From: Nonomuraea thailandensis
GTDB taxonomy: Bacteria; Actinomycetota; Actinomycetes; Streptosporangiales; Streptosporangiaceae
Assembly (NCBI RefSeq): GCF_024172165.1
Contig: NZ_JAMZEB010000002.1
Coordinates: 992,001 to 1,056,000 of the forward strand
DNA length: 64,000 nucleotides
Reading direction: 5' to 3'
Positions 48,279 through 57,066 of this stretch are shown here, one piece after another. A program made the translations under genes and the position numbers. The notes beneath the pieces were generated by a model. It worked only from the letters and a program-made list of their open reading frames with translations. It was not told where the DNA came from and did no database searches. Within the stretch, counting starts at the first letter, position 1; every line of letters starts with the position of its first letter.

Positions 48279-49220
48279 GTGGATGCGGACATATCGGGCA
48301 TGCGTGCCTTCGTGGTGACCGCGGACGAGCTGCACTTCGGCAGGGCGGGAGCACGGCTGTTCATCTCCCAGCAGGCGCTGTCGAAGCGCATCCGCAGGCT
48401 GGAGCAGGCGCTGGGCGCCGCGCTGTTCGAGCGGACCACCCGCTCCATCCGGCTGACGGCGGCCGGACGGCGCTTCCTGCCCGCGGCGGCCGAGGCGGTG
48501 GCGGCCTTCGACCGGGCCGTCGAGGCGGTCCGCGCGACCGGCGATCCGGTCCGGGTGGACGTCTACGACGAGCGTTTCACGCCGCTGCGCATGGTGCGCG
48601 AGGCCAGCGAACGCGATCCGCGGCTGCGGGTGGAGCTCAGCATGCGGCAGGGGCTGGCGGTGGCGCTGCCCGCGCTGCGCAGGCAGGAGATCGACGCCGC
48701 CTTCGGACGGGTGCACGACCTGCCCGGGCCGTGGCCGCCGGAGCTGGCGTACCGGCTCGTCCGCCTGGAGCCGCTGGCCGCGTTCGTGCCGGAGGACCAC
48801 GCGCTCGCGGGCAGGAGCGAGCTACGCCCGGCCGATCTGCGGGCGGGCGGCATCGCCATGCCGGACCCGGCGGGCGCCGCGGAGTGGCGCGGCTACCTGG
48901 AACGCCTCGCCGCCCGCTTCGGCGTGCCGCTGCGCTTCAACGCGCCCGCGATCGGCGTGCTGCACCTGGTGGAGCAGTTCCTGGGGGAGAAGAGCGCCGT
49001 GGGGCTGGGCGAGCTGAGCATCGACGCCGCCGGGAGCGGGCTGCGCCGGATACCGATCGTCGAGCCGACACCTCTCATGCCGTGGTCGGTGGTCTGGCAC
49101 CGGCGCGACCCGCGCCCGCTCCTGCGCTCGCTGCTCGCCCACCTGGAGCCCGCGCACCTGCCCGATCCGGCCGTCCCGCGCCACTGGATTCCCGACATCG
49201 ACCGGGCCGCGCCGACGTGA
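48279..49220 (+). CDS. LysR family transcriptional regulator
   Basis: From GTG 48279 the protein has 313 residues. The helix-turn-helix is MRAFVVTADELHFGRAGARLFISQQALSKRIRRLEQALGAALFERTTRSIRLTAAGR, followed by a PBP-like effector domain. TTG 48258 is a possible earlier start but lies inside the operator-like palindrome. The usual target of a LysR protein is the divergent neighbour, here the MBL-fold hydrolase. The effector is unknown. Confidence 0.9.
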   Translation: MDADISGMRAFVVTADELHFGRAGARLFISQQALSKRIRRLEQALGAALFERTTRSIRLTAAGRRFLPAAAEAVAAFDRAVEAVRATGDPVRVDVYDERFTPLRMVREASERDPRLRVELSMRQGLAVALPALRRQEIDAAFGRVHDLPGPWPPELAYRLVRLEPLAAFVPEDHALAGRSELRPADLRAGGIAMPDPAGAAEWRGYLERLAARFGVPLRFNAPAIGVLHLVEQFLGEKSAVGLGELSIDAAGSGLRRIPIVEPTPLMPWSVVWHRRDPRPLLRSLLAHLEPAHLPDPAVPRHWIPDIDRAAPT

Positions 49221-49436
49221 CGCACCCGCCGCCCACGCGGCCCTCCTCGCCGACGCCCGACGTGCAGCGGCGGCCTGCGCCTCGCCCGCGCGCTCGCTTG
49301 GCCCGCGGCTCGTCCGTGCTCGACTCGCCGCGCTGGTTCGGGTCGTTCGCGGACCGGGGCTGGTGCCGTGGCCGCTCAGGGGAAGCGGCCGCGGGTCAGA
49401 AGGCGACGGAGCTGGTGTGTTGGCGAGGCGGGGCGG

Positions 49437-52337
49437 TCATGCCCGGTCGAGGTGCTCGTGGAGGCGGCGGGCCGCGCGGACGAGGCCGCTCGATCCCTTG
49501 CGTGCGGCGATCGCGGCGACCTCCGGGATCGTGCCCCGCGCACCCGCCCAGCGGGCGGCGTCGGCGGCGAACTCCAGGGCGCGCGTGTGCCCGCTGTGCG
49601 CACGCTCCTCCCCGGCCGGCAGGAACACCGGCAGCAGCCCCCGCATGATCTCCCACACCGCGCGGTGCGCCCCGCCGCGCGCGGCGTCCTCCAGCGCCGA
49701 GGTCACCCGGCTCAGGCCCATCCCGGTCCCGCGCAGGCACCGGCCGAGCTGCCTCCCGCACTCCCCGGCGGGCAGGTACCCGGTGGCGATCGCACGCAGC
49801 AGCAGCTCATGGCAGTGGTCGGCGTGCCAGCCGCGCTCGGCCAGCAGCGCGCCCAGCACCAGCGCCGTTCCCTCGCCCACCGGCCCGTCCTGGTGGCACA
49901 GCCGGGTCACGTACGTGTGCAGGTGACCGGGGCTGCGCCAGTAGTCGAACACCTGCGAGAGGAGCTGCACGGCCGCCACCTCCCGGTCGGAGGGCAGCAT
50001 CAGCCGCCACAGGTCCAGGTTGCAGCCGGGCGCGGCGCCCAGGGCCGAGCGCGGCGGCGGGTCGGACATCAGCGCATCCACCAGCGGCATCCCCGTCGGC
50101 TCCAGTAGGACCCGCCCGCGCGGTAAGGACACGGGCCTGCCGGAGCGCGCCTCGGCCTGTGGCTCAAGCCCGCTGGAGCGGGTGACGGCCTGCGGCCACT
50201 CCACGCGCGTCACGGGCTCGGGCCGCCGCCTCAGCCAGCTCTCCAGCGCGGCGCCCGCCTCGCTGGTACGGGCCAGCCGCCCGGCACGGGCCGTCACCTC
50301 GGGGTCCACCTCGCGCGGCAGCCGCAGCAGCGCCTGCTCCAGGTCGGCGGGCAGGTGGCGCACGCCCGCGCGCTCGTACCCCTCGATCCTGGCGACCAGC
50401 TCGGCGGGATCGACGTGGCAGGAGGCGGAGGTGGGGGTGGCCAGCAGGTACGGCGGCAGCGTTCCCCACCGCACCGCGCCCAGGAGCTCGGCGCAGCGCA
50501 GGAGCATCGCCCAGTGCGGCGGCGCGACCCGCCCCTGGTCAGGAAGCCGCCAGCCGGGCAGTTGCTGCTCGGGCGTCCGCATGGTCGGCATGCCCTCCTG
50601 CGGGCCGGCCGGCATGCCATGCCGTGGGCCGGCTTCGTGCTCAGGGCCGGACCGGCCGGGCTCGGTGGACTCGCGCAGCAGCGCCTCGGTCCAGTGGCTG
50701 ACGCTCGACCACTCGTCCAGGACGTACAGGTTCGTCGTGCGGACGGGGTGCTTCCGCGCCTCCGGATCGCGGACGAAGCCGTCGAGCCATCGCTCGAACG
50801 AGAACTCGTGATGCAACTGGTCGAAGGTCTCCGCGAGGTTCGTGATGGCGGCGGGGAACGGGTCGCGGGCGGGCGCCTCGAACGACGGCAGCGGGACGGC
50901 CTCGAAGTCGTCGCACTCGGGCCCGAAAACCGGTGCCGGGGCTGCGCCGAAAGGCTCTGCCAGTCGGGCCGCCAGCTCCGGAGGCAGGACACCCGCCGCC
51001 TCCCGCACCGCCTCGGCCCCCGCCGGCGTGAACCGCCCCGCGTACTTGACGGCCAGGCGCACCGACCGCTCCCTGACCTCGTACGACTCGCACAGGAACG
51101 CCGAGGCCAGGGCGGGCGCCAGCGGGTCGAGCTCGCCCTCGGCCTCGCGGGTCGCCTGGTCGAGCAGGGTGAGCCCGGCCCGCACGAGCTTGCTCTCGGC
51201 GCGGAACAGCAGCGCGGCCACCGCCTCACCGACCTCCTCCCCGCTCATCCCGGCACCCGCTCCGCCGGCCTTGTGGCGGCTCGGTGCGGCGTCGGCGCGG
51301 GGGTGTAGCTGTCGCAGGGCCAGTTCGGCCACCGGGCCCGGAGCGGAGGGCAGGAGCCGCAGGTAGTCACGCACGCGTTCCGGGCTGTGGCCGGGGGCGA
51401 GCAGGTCGTGCAGGCGTACGAAGAAGCGCAGGTCGGCGGCGCTGCCGCCGCGCAGGAAGCGGCGTACGCAGCCGTCGATCAGCGCCTCCCGCTCCACCAG
51501 CCCGGCGTCGGCCAGGTCGCGCAGCGCGTGCAGCCAGGACCGCCGCCCGCGGCCTCCGGGGTCGCGGTCGAGCCGTTCGTCGCGCAGCGCCCGGCCCACT
51601 CCTTCGGCCTCGAAGAGCCGGGGGACGAGGTGCCGCGCCAGCGGGTCGGCGGCGAGGTCGGGGGTGGTGGACACCCAGGCGACCACGAGGGGGTCGTGGT
51701 CGGGAGGCGTGACTCCGGTGCGGCGCAGCAGCTCCAGTGCCAGCTCGACGGTGCCGTCGTTCTGTTGCCGCCGGATGCCGCGCAGGCGGCGGGCCACCCG
51801 TACAGCGAGGTCGGCCTGCCACTCGGCGGGGCGCGCGGTGATGACCCGCAGCAGCGGCGTCACGGGAAGGTCCTCGTTCCAGCCCGCGAAGTCGCGGCGG
51901 AAGATCCAGGTGGCGACGGCCGCCGCGCCTCCCAGCGTGCCCGCGCCCGCGACCCGCATGGGCGCGATCCAGCTGTCGCGCATCAGCCAGTCGAGGTCGT
52001 CGTCGCCGTTGACGGTGTCCGTGGTCCACCAGCGGTGGTGAGCCTCCTCCTCGGACAGGCCGCCGGCCGTTGCCGCCTCGACGAACTGCTGGCGGGCCCG
52101 TTCCAGCTCCGTCGCGGCCTCGGCCTGCAGCCGGTCGAAGCGGGCGTGGGCGGCGTCCCTGGCCGGGCCGATGCGGCCGGGCAGCCGGCGGGCCACCTCA
52201 CGGCGTCCGGCCGCGTCGAGCCGCAGCACCTCGTCGGCCGCTCGGGACGCGTCACCCGCGTACACGGCCTCCGCGACGCGCTCCCACCCGCTCGCGCGCT
52301 CACGCGTGCCGCCGGTCTCCGGCATGGTCATCGTCAT
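49437..52337 (-). CDS. Large helical-repeat protein, DUF6493-like
   Basis: The 966-residue protein is hydrophilic and mostly alpha-helical by composition, with HEAT-like helical pairs (LRRTGVTPPDHDPLVVAWVSTTPDLAADPLARHLVPRLFEAEGVGRAL, LRFFVRLHDLLAPGHSPERVRDYLRLLPSAPG). There is no signal peptide, membrane helix or nucleotide-binding motif. Length and sequence style match actinobacterial DUF6493-like proteins, which often accompany SWIM zinc-finger, MoxR or vWA genes; none of those is present here. Three ATGs lie close together (52337, 52331, 52325); I took the first. Family call is from memory and tentative; function unknown. Confidence 0.65.
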   Translation of the reverse strand: MTMTMPETGGTRERASGWERVAEAVYAGDASRAADEVLRLDAAGRREVARRLPGRIGPARDAAHARFDRLQAEAATELERARQQFVEAATAGGLSEEEAHHRWWTTDTVNGDDDLDWLMRDSWIAPMRVAGAGTLGGAAAVATWIFRRDFAGWNEDLPVTPLLRVITARPAEWQADLAVRVARRLRGIRRQQNDGTVELALELLRRTGVTPPDHDPLVVAWVSTTPDLAADPLARHLVPRLFEAEGVGRALRDERLDRDPGGRGRRSWLHALRDLADAGLVEREALIDGCVRRFLRGGSAADLRFFVRLHDLLAPGHSPERVRDYLRLLPSAPGPVAELALRQLHPRADAAPSRHKAGGAGAGMSGEEVGEAVAALLFRAESKLVRAGLTLLDQATREAEGELDPLAPALASAFLCESYEVRERSVRLAVKYAGRFTPAGAEAVREAAGVLPPELAARLAEPFGAAPAPVFGPECDDFEAVPLPSFEAPARDPFPAAITNLAETFDQLHHEFSFERWLDGFVRDPEARKHPVRTTNLYVLDEWSSVSHWTEALLRESTEPGRSGPEHEAGPRHGMPAGPQEGMPTMRTPEQQLPGWRLPDQGRVAPPHWAMLLRCAELLGAVRWGTLPPYLLATPTSASCHVDPAELVARIEGYERAGVRHLPADLEQALLRLPREVDPEVTARAGRLARTSEAGAALESWLRRRPEPVTRVEWPQAVTRSSGLEPQAEARSGRPVSLPRGRVLLEPTGMPLVDALMSDPPPRSALGAAPGCNLDLWRLMLPSDREVAAVQLLSQVFDYWRSPGHLHTYVTRLCHQDGPVGEGTALVLGALLAERGWHADHCHELLLRAIATGYLPAGECGRQLGRCLRGTGMGLSRVTSALEDAARGGAHRAVWEIMRGLLPVFLPAGEERAHSGHTRALEFAADAARWAGARGTIPEVAAIAARKGSSGLVRAARRLHEHLDRA

Positions 52338-52440
52338 GGCGCAGACGATAGAGATCGTCGCCGACAGAACCGCGCCGCCTGACGCGCCGGGCGTGAGGTG
52401 TGTGTCCGGGGCCGCAAGCCGCACGCCGCAGGACGCACGC

Positions 52441-52504
52441 CGCAAGCCGCACGCCGACGGCCTGGAGGACGCCGCAAGCCGCACGCCGACGGCCTGGAGG
52501 ACGC
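52441..52504. repeat. Two exact 32-bp tandem repeats plus a diverged third copy
   Basis: 52441-52472 and 52473-52504 are identical. A partial, diverged copy lies just before, at about 52411-52440. The unit is not a multiple of three and there is no gene, so it is an intergenic repeat, probably from replication slippage. Confidence 0.85.
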
Positions 52505-52638
52505 CGGCTGAGGCACGCGCAGGTCGCTGCGCTCGGAAAGGCAAGACGCGCAGGATTGTCGCCAATCTTGCGGATGATCGTGCCGAACTCCTGGTCGTCC
52601 AAGGCGCGGGCGGGTTGTGACCTCGAATGGTAGGCGAT

Positions 52639-52679
52639 ATTGTCAACAATCTCGTCGCTCATCACGTCGATAATCGACG
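52639..52679. promoter_or_regulatory. Two operator-like dyads before the SsuA/NMT1-type ABC operon
   Basis: ATTGT-CA-ACAAT (52639-52650) has the TTGT..ACAA shape of many GntR sites. CGTCGAT-A-ATCGACG (52665-52679) is perfect over 15 bases and ends 22 bases before the GTG start of the binding-protein gene. No regulator is encoded next to the operon. Confidence 0.5.
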
Positions 52680-52701
52680 ATCCACCCCCTGGAGAGACTC
52701 C

Positions 52702-53664
52702 GTGATCAGACCCCGCGCAGCCCTGGCCGCCGCCGCGTCCGCCTTGATGCTCACCGCCTGCGCCGGCCAGCCCCCCGCCGGCGAGTCCGCGCAGCCCGGC
52801 GGCCTCACTCCGGTGAAGGTCAGCGTCATCCCCATCCTCGACGTGGCCCCCGTCTACCTGGGCGACCAGCAGGGCTTCTTCGCGGCGGAGGGCCTGAAGC
52901 TGGAGCTCGTGACCGCCCAGGGCGGCGCCGCCATCGTGCCCGCCGTCGTCAGCGGTCAGGTGGACTTCGGGTTCAGCAACTTCACGTCACTGATCGTCGC
53001 CGCTTCCAAGGGCCTGCCGCTCAAGGTGGTGGCCCCCGGCGCGGGATCCACGGGCGTCCAGGGCGCCGACTTCGGCGGCGTGGTCGTCAAGGCGGACAGC
53101 CCGATCAAGACCGCCAAGGACCTCGCGGGCAAGCGCGTCGCGGTCAACACCCTGAACAACATCAACGACACCACCGTACGCGCCTCGATCCGGGCCGCCG
53201 GCGGCGACGCGAAGAACGTCGGCTTCACCGAGCTGGCCTTCCCCGACATGCTCGCCGCCCTCGACAAGGGGAACGTGGACGCCGTCCAGGTCGTCGAGCC
53301 GTTCCTGGCGACCGCCAGGAAGAACGGCGACCGCGTGATCGCCTCGAACTACGTCGACACCGCGCCCGGCCTGGCCATCGCCGGCTACTTCACCTCCCAG
53401 CAGACCGCCGCCGCCAAGGCCGACCTGGTCAGGCGGTTCAGCTCGGCGATGCGGAAGTCGCTCCAGTACGCCACGGACAACCCGGACGCGGTGCGCAAGG
53501 TCCTCGGCACGTACACGAAGATCGACCCGGCGCTCACCGGCTCGCTGACCCTGCCGAGATTCCCCGCGGAGGTCGACAGCGCCTCGCTGGAGACGCTGTC
53601 GGAGCTCGCCCTCCAGGACGGCCTGATCGACAAGGCTCCCGACCTCGCGGGGCTGCGCCCATGA
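52702..53664 (+). CDS. ABC transporter substrate-binding lipoprotein, SsuA/NMT1-THI5 type
   Basis: The 320-residue protein begins at GTG 52702 (GGAGAG upstream) with a lipoprotein signal ending LTA-C near residue 22. The mature part has VKVSVIPILDVAPVYLGDQQGFFAAEGLKLELVTAQGGAAIVPAVVSGQVDFGFSNFTSLIVAASKGLPLKVVAPG, the standard NMT1/SsuA opening. Relatives bind sulfonates, nitrate, taurine or the thiamin precursor HMP. The stop overlaps the first permease start (ATGA). Substrate not predictable; no catabolic genes are attached. Confidence 0.9.
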   Translation: MIRPRAALAAAASALMLTACAGQPPAGESAQPGGLTPVKVSVIPILDVAPVYLGDQQGFFAAEGLKLELVTAQGGAAIVPAVVSGQVDFGFSNFTSLIVAASKGLPLKVVAPGAGSTGVQGADFGGVVVKADSPIKTAKDLAGKRVAVNTLNNINDTTVRASIRAAGGDAKNVGFTELAFPDMLAALDKGNVDAVQVVEPFLATARKNGDRVIASNYVDTAPGLAIAGYFTSQQTAAAKADLVRRFSSAMRKSLQYATDNPDAVRKVLGTYTKIDPALTGSLTLPRFPAEVDSASLETLSELALQDGLIDKAPDLAGLRP

Positions 53665-54431
53665 GGCCGCCCGCCTGGCTCCTGGGCGTGACCGGGGCGG
53701 CCGGGCTGGTCGCGGTGGTGGAGCTGGCTCCCAGGGCAGGGCTGGTGGACGAGCGGTACCTGCCGCCGTTCAGCGCCATGGTCGCGGCCCTGGCGGAGCA
53801 GGCGGCGACGGCGGAGTTCTGGCAGTCGCTGCTGGAGACGCTGCGCGGCTGGGCGATCGGCCTGGCGATCGCGATGGCGGCGGGCGTGGTGCTGGGGATC
53901 GTGATCGGCGGCCTCCCGCTGGTGCGGGCGGCGCTCGACTCGACGATCGAGTTCCTGCGGCCCATCCCGTCGGTGGCGCTGATCCCGCTGGCCGTGCTGC
54001 TGTTCGGCACGGACATGCGCTCGACGCTCCTGCTCGTGGTGTACGCCTCGTTCTGGCAGGTGCTGGTCCAGGTCCTGTACGGGGTGCGCGACGTGGACCC
54101 CGTGGCCAGGCAGACCGCGCGCTCGTACCGGTTCCGCCGGTTGACCCGGGTGCGCACGGTGGTGTGGCCGACCGCGCTGCCGTACGTGCTGACGGGGTTC
54201 CGGCTGGGGGCGGCGGTGGCGCTGGTCCTGGAGATCACCGGCGAGCTGATCATCGGCTCGCCCGGGCTCGGCAAGCAGATCGCGGTGTCGCAGACGTCCG
54301 GAGCGGTGGCCTCGATGTACGCCCTGGTCATCGTGGTCGGCCTGATCGGCGTCGCGGTCAACGTGGTCGCGCGGGCCACCGAGCGCCGGGCCCTGCGCTG
54401 GCATCCCTCGATCCGTCTGGAGGCGCCGTGA
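53661..54431 (+). CDS. ABC transporter permease, SsuC/TauC family, first
   Basis: The 256-residue protein has about six membrane helices and the family EAA loop region (DVDPVARQTARSYRFRRLTRVRTVVWPTALPYVLTGFRLGAAVALVLEITGELI). It overlaps both neighbours by 4 bases. It is similar to the next permease, so the transporter likely uses a heterodimer. Confidence 0.92.
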   Translation: MRPPAWLLGVTGAAGLVAVVELAPRAGLVDERYLPPFSAMVAALAEQAATAEFWQSLLETLRGWAIGLAIAMAAGVVLGIVIGGLPLVRAALDSTIEFLRPIPSVALIPLAVLLFGTDMRSTLLLVVYASFWQVLVQVLYGVRDVDPVARQTARSYRFRRLTRVRTVVWPTALPYVLTGFRLGAAVALVLEITGELIIGSPGLGKQIAVSQTSGAVASMYALVIVVGLIGVAVNVVARATERRALRWHPSIRLEAP

Positions 54432-55207
54432 ACGCGGCTCGCAGGACCCTGCTCGTGCTGGCCGTACCGCTGCTGCTCATCGTGACGTGGTGGGCGGCGA
54501 CGGCGGGCAGCACGAGCTTCTTCTGGCCGCCGCTGACCCGGATCGCCGGCGCGTTCGGCGAGACCTGGCTCACCGGCCGGTTCACCGCCGACGTGCTGCC
54601 CAGCCTGGCCAGGCTGCTGGCGGGCTACCTGGCGGCCGTGCTGCTCGGCGTGGCGCTGGGCGTCGCGATCGGCTCGTCGCGCACGCTGCGCGCCCTGCTG
54701 GAGCCGGTCCTGGAGTTCTTCAGGGCCATCCCGTCGCCGGTGCTGGTGCCGATCCTGATGTTGTTCGCCGGCATCGGGAACGGCATGAAGGTCCTGGTGA
54801 TCGTCTCCGGGTGCGTGTGGCCGGTGCTGCTGAACACCGTGGAGGGAGTGCGCGCGGTGGACGAGGTGCTGCGCGACACCGCCCGAAGCTACCGGTTCCG
54901 CCGCCGGTCGCGGCTGCTGCGCCTGGTGCTGCCGGGAGCGGGCCCGCGGATCGCGGCGGGCGCGCGGCAGGCCCTGTCCATCGGGATCATCCTGATGGTG
55001 ATCAGCGAGATGTTCGCCGCCGGCAACGGCCTGGGCTTCACCATTATCCAGTTCCAGCGCAGCTTCGCCATCCCGCAGATGTGGACCGGCATCATCCTGC
55101 TCGGCCTGATCGGCATCGTCCTGTCGATGCTCTTCCGGCTGGCGGAGGCCCGGCTGCTGAGCTGGTACACCGGTCTGCGCGCCGCACAGCGAGAGGGCTC
55201 GAGATGA
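54428..55207 (+). CDS. ABC transporter permease, SsuC/TauC family, second
   Basis: GTG 54428 overlaps the preceding stop (GTGA) and yields 259 residues with six membrane helices. The EAA loop is AVDEVLRDTARSYRFRRRSRLLRLVLPGAGPRIAAGARQALSIGIILMVISEM. The pairing of two related permeases in one operon is more common in thiamin-precursor and pyrimidine-type importers than in SsuABC, which is a mild hint about substrate. Confidence 0.92.
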   Translation: MNAARRTLLVLAVPLLLIVTWWAATAGSTSFFWPPLTRIAGAFGETWLTGRFTADVLPSLARLLAGYLAAVLLGVALGVAIGSSRTLRALLEPVLEFFRAIPSPVLVPILMLFAGIGNGMKVLVIVSGCVWPVLLNTVEGVRAVDEVLRDTARSYRFRRRSRLLRLVLPGAGPRIAAGARQALSIGIILMVISEMFAAGNGLGFTIIQFQRSFAIPQMWTGIILLGLIGIVLSMLFRLAEARLLSWYTGLRAAQREGSR

Positions 55208-56031
55208 CCGCCGATTCCGTGGCGATGCTGGACGTCCGCGGCCTGAGGAAGGTCTACCAGGGCCGGGGCCGCAGCGTCGAGGCCGTCCGCGACCTGACCT
55301 TCACCGTGGGGCCCGGCGAGCTGGTCTGCATCGTGGGGCCTTCGGGAGCCGGCAAGACCACGCTGCTGAAGTGCATCGCCGGGCTGCTGGACAGCACCGG
55401 CGGCGCGGTGGTGCTGGAGGGCGAGCGCGTCACCGGCCCGCCGCCCGGCATGGCCGTGGTCTTCCAGGAGTACGGCCGCAGCCTGTTCCCCTGGATGACC
55501 GTCCGGCAGAACGTCGAGCTGCCGCTCAAGGAGAAGCGGGTCCCCAGGGCCCGGCGGCAGGTGCTCGTGCGGGAGGCGTTGGAGGCCGTCGGGCTGGCCG
55601 AGGCCCAGGACGCCCACCCCTGGCAGTTGTCGGGAGGCATGCAGCAGCGGGTGGCGATCGCCCGCGCGGTCGCGTACGAGCCGCACCTGCTGCTGATGGA
55701 CGAGCCGTTCGCCGCCGTCGACGCCCAGACCCGCGCCGACCTGGAGGACCTCGTCCGCTCCCTGTGGCGGCGGCTCGGCGTCACGGTGCTGTTCGTCACC
55801 CACGACATCGACGAGTCCGTGTACCTGGGGCAGCGCGTCATCGTCCTGTCCGACTCGCCGACGGTCGTGCTCGAAGAGGTCGCCATCGACCTTCCGGACG
55901 AGCGCGACCAGCTCACCACCCGCTCGCTGCCGCGCTTCGCGCAGCTCAGGGGCCAGGTGTACGAGCTGGTGCAGCAGGCCAAGAGCGGCCACCGCCCGGC
56001 TTCCCCGGCGCCCACCGGGGCCGGTCACTGA
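55204..56031 (+). CDS. ABC transporter ATP-binding protein, SsuB/TauB family
   Basis: The 275-residue ATPase has Walker A GPSGAGKTTLLKC near residue 45, Q-loop VVFQEYGRSLFPWMTV, signature [15 protein letters not shown], Walker B LLLMDEPFAAVDAQT and the H-loop FVTHDIDESVYLGQRVIVL. It completes a four-gene importer with overlapping starts and stops throughout. A hairpin terminator begins two bases after its stop. Confidence 0.93.
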   Translation: MTADSVAMLDVRGLRKVYQGRGRSVEAVRDLTFTVGPGELVCIVGPSGAGKTTLLKCIAGLLDSTGGAVVLEGERVTGPPPGMAVVFQEYGRSLFPWMTVRQNVELPLKEKRVPRARRQVLVREALEAVGLAEAQDAHPWQLSGGMQQRVAIARAVAYEPHLLLMDEPFAAVDAQTRADLEDLVRSLWRRLGVTVLFVTHDIDESVYLGQRVIVLSDSPTVVLEEVAIDLPDERDQLTTRSLPRFAQLRGQVYELVQQAKSGHRPASPAPTGAGH

Positions 56032-56032
56032 C

Positions 56033-56059
56033 CTCCACCCGCACGTCGGGCGGGTGGAG
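56033..56059. terminator. Hairpin terminator between ABC operon and Xre regulator gene
   Basis: CTCCACCCGC and GCGGGTGGAG pair over 10 bases with a 7-base loop, filling the 29-base gap between two convergent stops. Confidence 0.8.
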
Positions 56060-56060
56060 A

Positions 56061-56930
56061 TCAGGTCGCCGGCGCCCCGCCGGCGACCGTCAGATCGGCG
56101 AGGAGCCGCAGCGCGGCCTGCGACGGCGAGCCCGGCTCGGCGTTGAAGACGGCCACGCGCTGCCCCTCGTCGTTCGGGAGGGTCATGAACTCGGTGAGGA
56201 GCGCCATGGTGCCCACCACCGGGTGGTGGTAGGCGCGGGGTTCGGCGCCGCAGTCGCCGACGGTGTGCGCCGCCCACAGCTTCGCGAACTCCGGGCTGCG
56301 CACCGTCAGCTCGCCCACCAGCCCGGTCAGGCCGGGGGCGTCGGGATGGCGGCCGGCGATGAGCCGCAGGTCCGCGACGGTGGAGCGGGCCTTGCGCGGC
56401 CAGTCGCCGTACAGCTCGCGCAGGTGCGGGTCCAGGAACAACATCCGGGCGATGTTGGGCCGGTCGGCCGGCCGGTCCGGCGCGCCGAAGTCGAGGTGCC
56501 CGGCCAGCAGCGCGTGCGCCATCGGATTCCACGCCAGCACGTCGAGGAAGCAGCCCATGACCAGCGCGGGCACGTCGCCGAACGAGTCGATCATGAGTCG
56601 TACGCCGGGGCGCACCCGCTCGGGCCTGACCACCCGGCGGCGGGCGCGCGCCTTCGGCCGGGCCAGCGTGTACAGGTGGACCCGCTCGGCCTCGTCCAGG
56701 CGCAGGACGCGGGCGACGGCGTCGAGCACCGCGTCGGAGGCGTTCGGGCTCTGGCCCTGTTCGAGACGGGTGTAGTAGCCGGCGCTCACGCCGGCGAGCT
56801 GGGCCAGCTCCTCCCGCCGCAGCCCGGGCACCCGGCGCCGCCCGCCGTACGCGGGCAGCCCGGCGTCCTCGGGCCGCAGCCGCGCCCGCCTCGACCGCAG
56901 GAACTCGCCCAGCTCGGCGTGTACGTCCAT
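56061..56930 (-). CDS. Xre family regulator with MmyB-like ligand-binding domain
   Basis: The 289-residue protein starts with a Cro/C1 helix-turn-helix (LGEFLRSRRARL...GLRREELAQLAGVSAGYYTRLEQGQSPNASDAVLDAVARVLRLD). The C-terminal domain is MmyB-like (VMGCFLDVLAWNPMAHALLAGHLDFG, LIAGRHPDAPGLTGLVGELTVRSPEFAKLWAAH). These proteins usually repress an adjacent short-chain dehydrogenase gene; the divergent SDR gene 136 bases away fits exactly. Fatty-acid-like ligands have been suggested for the family. Confidence 0.92.
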   Translation of the reverse strand: MDVHAELGEFLRSRRARLRPEDAGLPAYGGRRRVPGLRREELAQLAGVSAGYYTRLEQGQSPNASDAVLDAVARVLRLDEAERVHLYTLARPKARARRRVVRPERVRPGVRLMIDSFGDVPALVMGCFLDVLAWNPMAHALLAGHLDFGAPDRPADRPNIARMLFLDPHLRELYGDWPRKARSTVADLRLIAGRHPDAPGLTGLVGELTVRSPEFAKLWAAHTVGDCGAEPRAYHHPVVGTMALLTEFMTLPNDEGQRVAVFNAEPGSPSQAALRLLADLTVAGGAPAT

Positions 56931-57066
56931 GCCGCCCAGTATCGCGGGCCGGCGGCACGCGTAGCCTGCACCTGTCAGGTGTGGTCACAGTGGATGGCTG
57001 GCTGAGGCCCGCCCCCCGTCGCACTCTGTCCTCCGGACCTTCTTCGACACGGAACGGAAGACCGGC

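Larger units (their letters stand above)
52338..52701. other. 364-base non-coding region with tandem repeats and palindromes
   Basis: This is the longest gap without a gene. It holds the 32-base repeats at 52441-52504, a weak GATTG-TCGC-CAATC dyad (52554-52567), ATTGT-CA-ACAAT (52639-52650) and a perfect CGTCGAT-A-ATCGACG palindrome (52665-52679) close to the start of the ABC operon. No convincing small gene was found on either strand. It separates the divergent DUF6493-like gene and ABC operon. Confidence 0.6.

Noticed and set aside
49221..49436. Possible small gene after the LysR gene
   Set aside because: Frames here have no start with a ribosome binding site and no recognisable protein; treated as non-coding.
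52441..52504. CRISPR or attachment site
   Set aside because: Two directly adjacent 32-base copies without spacers, and no integrase or cas gene nearby.
52702..56031. Thiamin-type riboswitch before the NMT1-type operon
   Set aside because: I found no THI-box conserved elements in the 364-base gap; the dyads look like protein sites.
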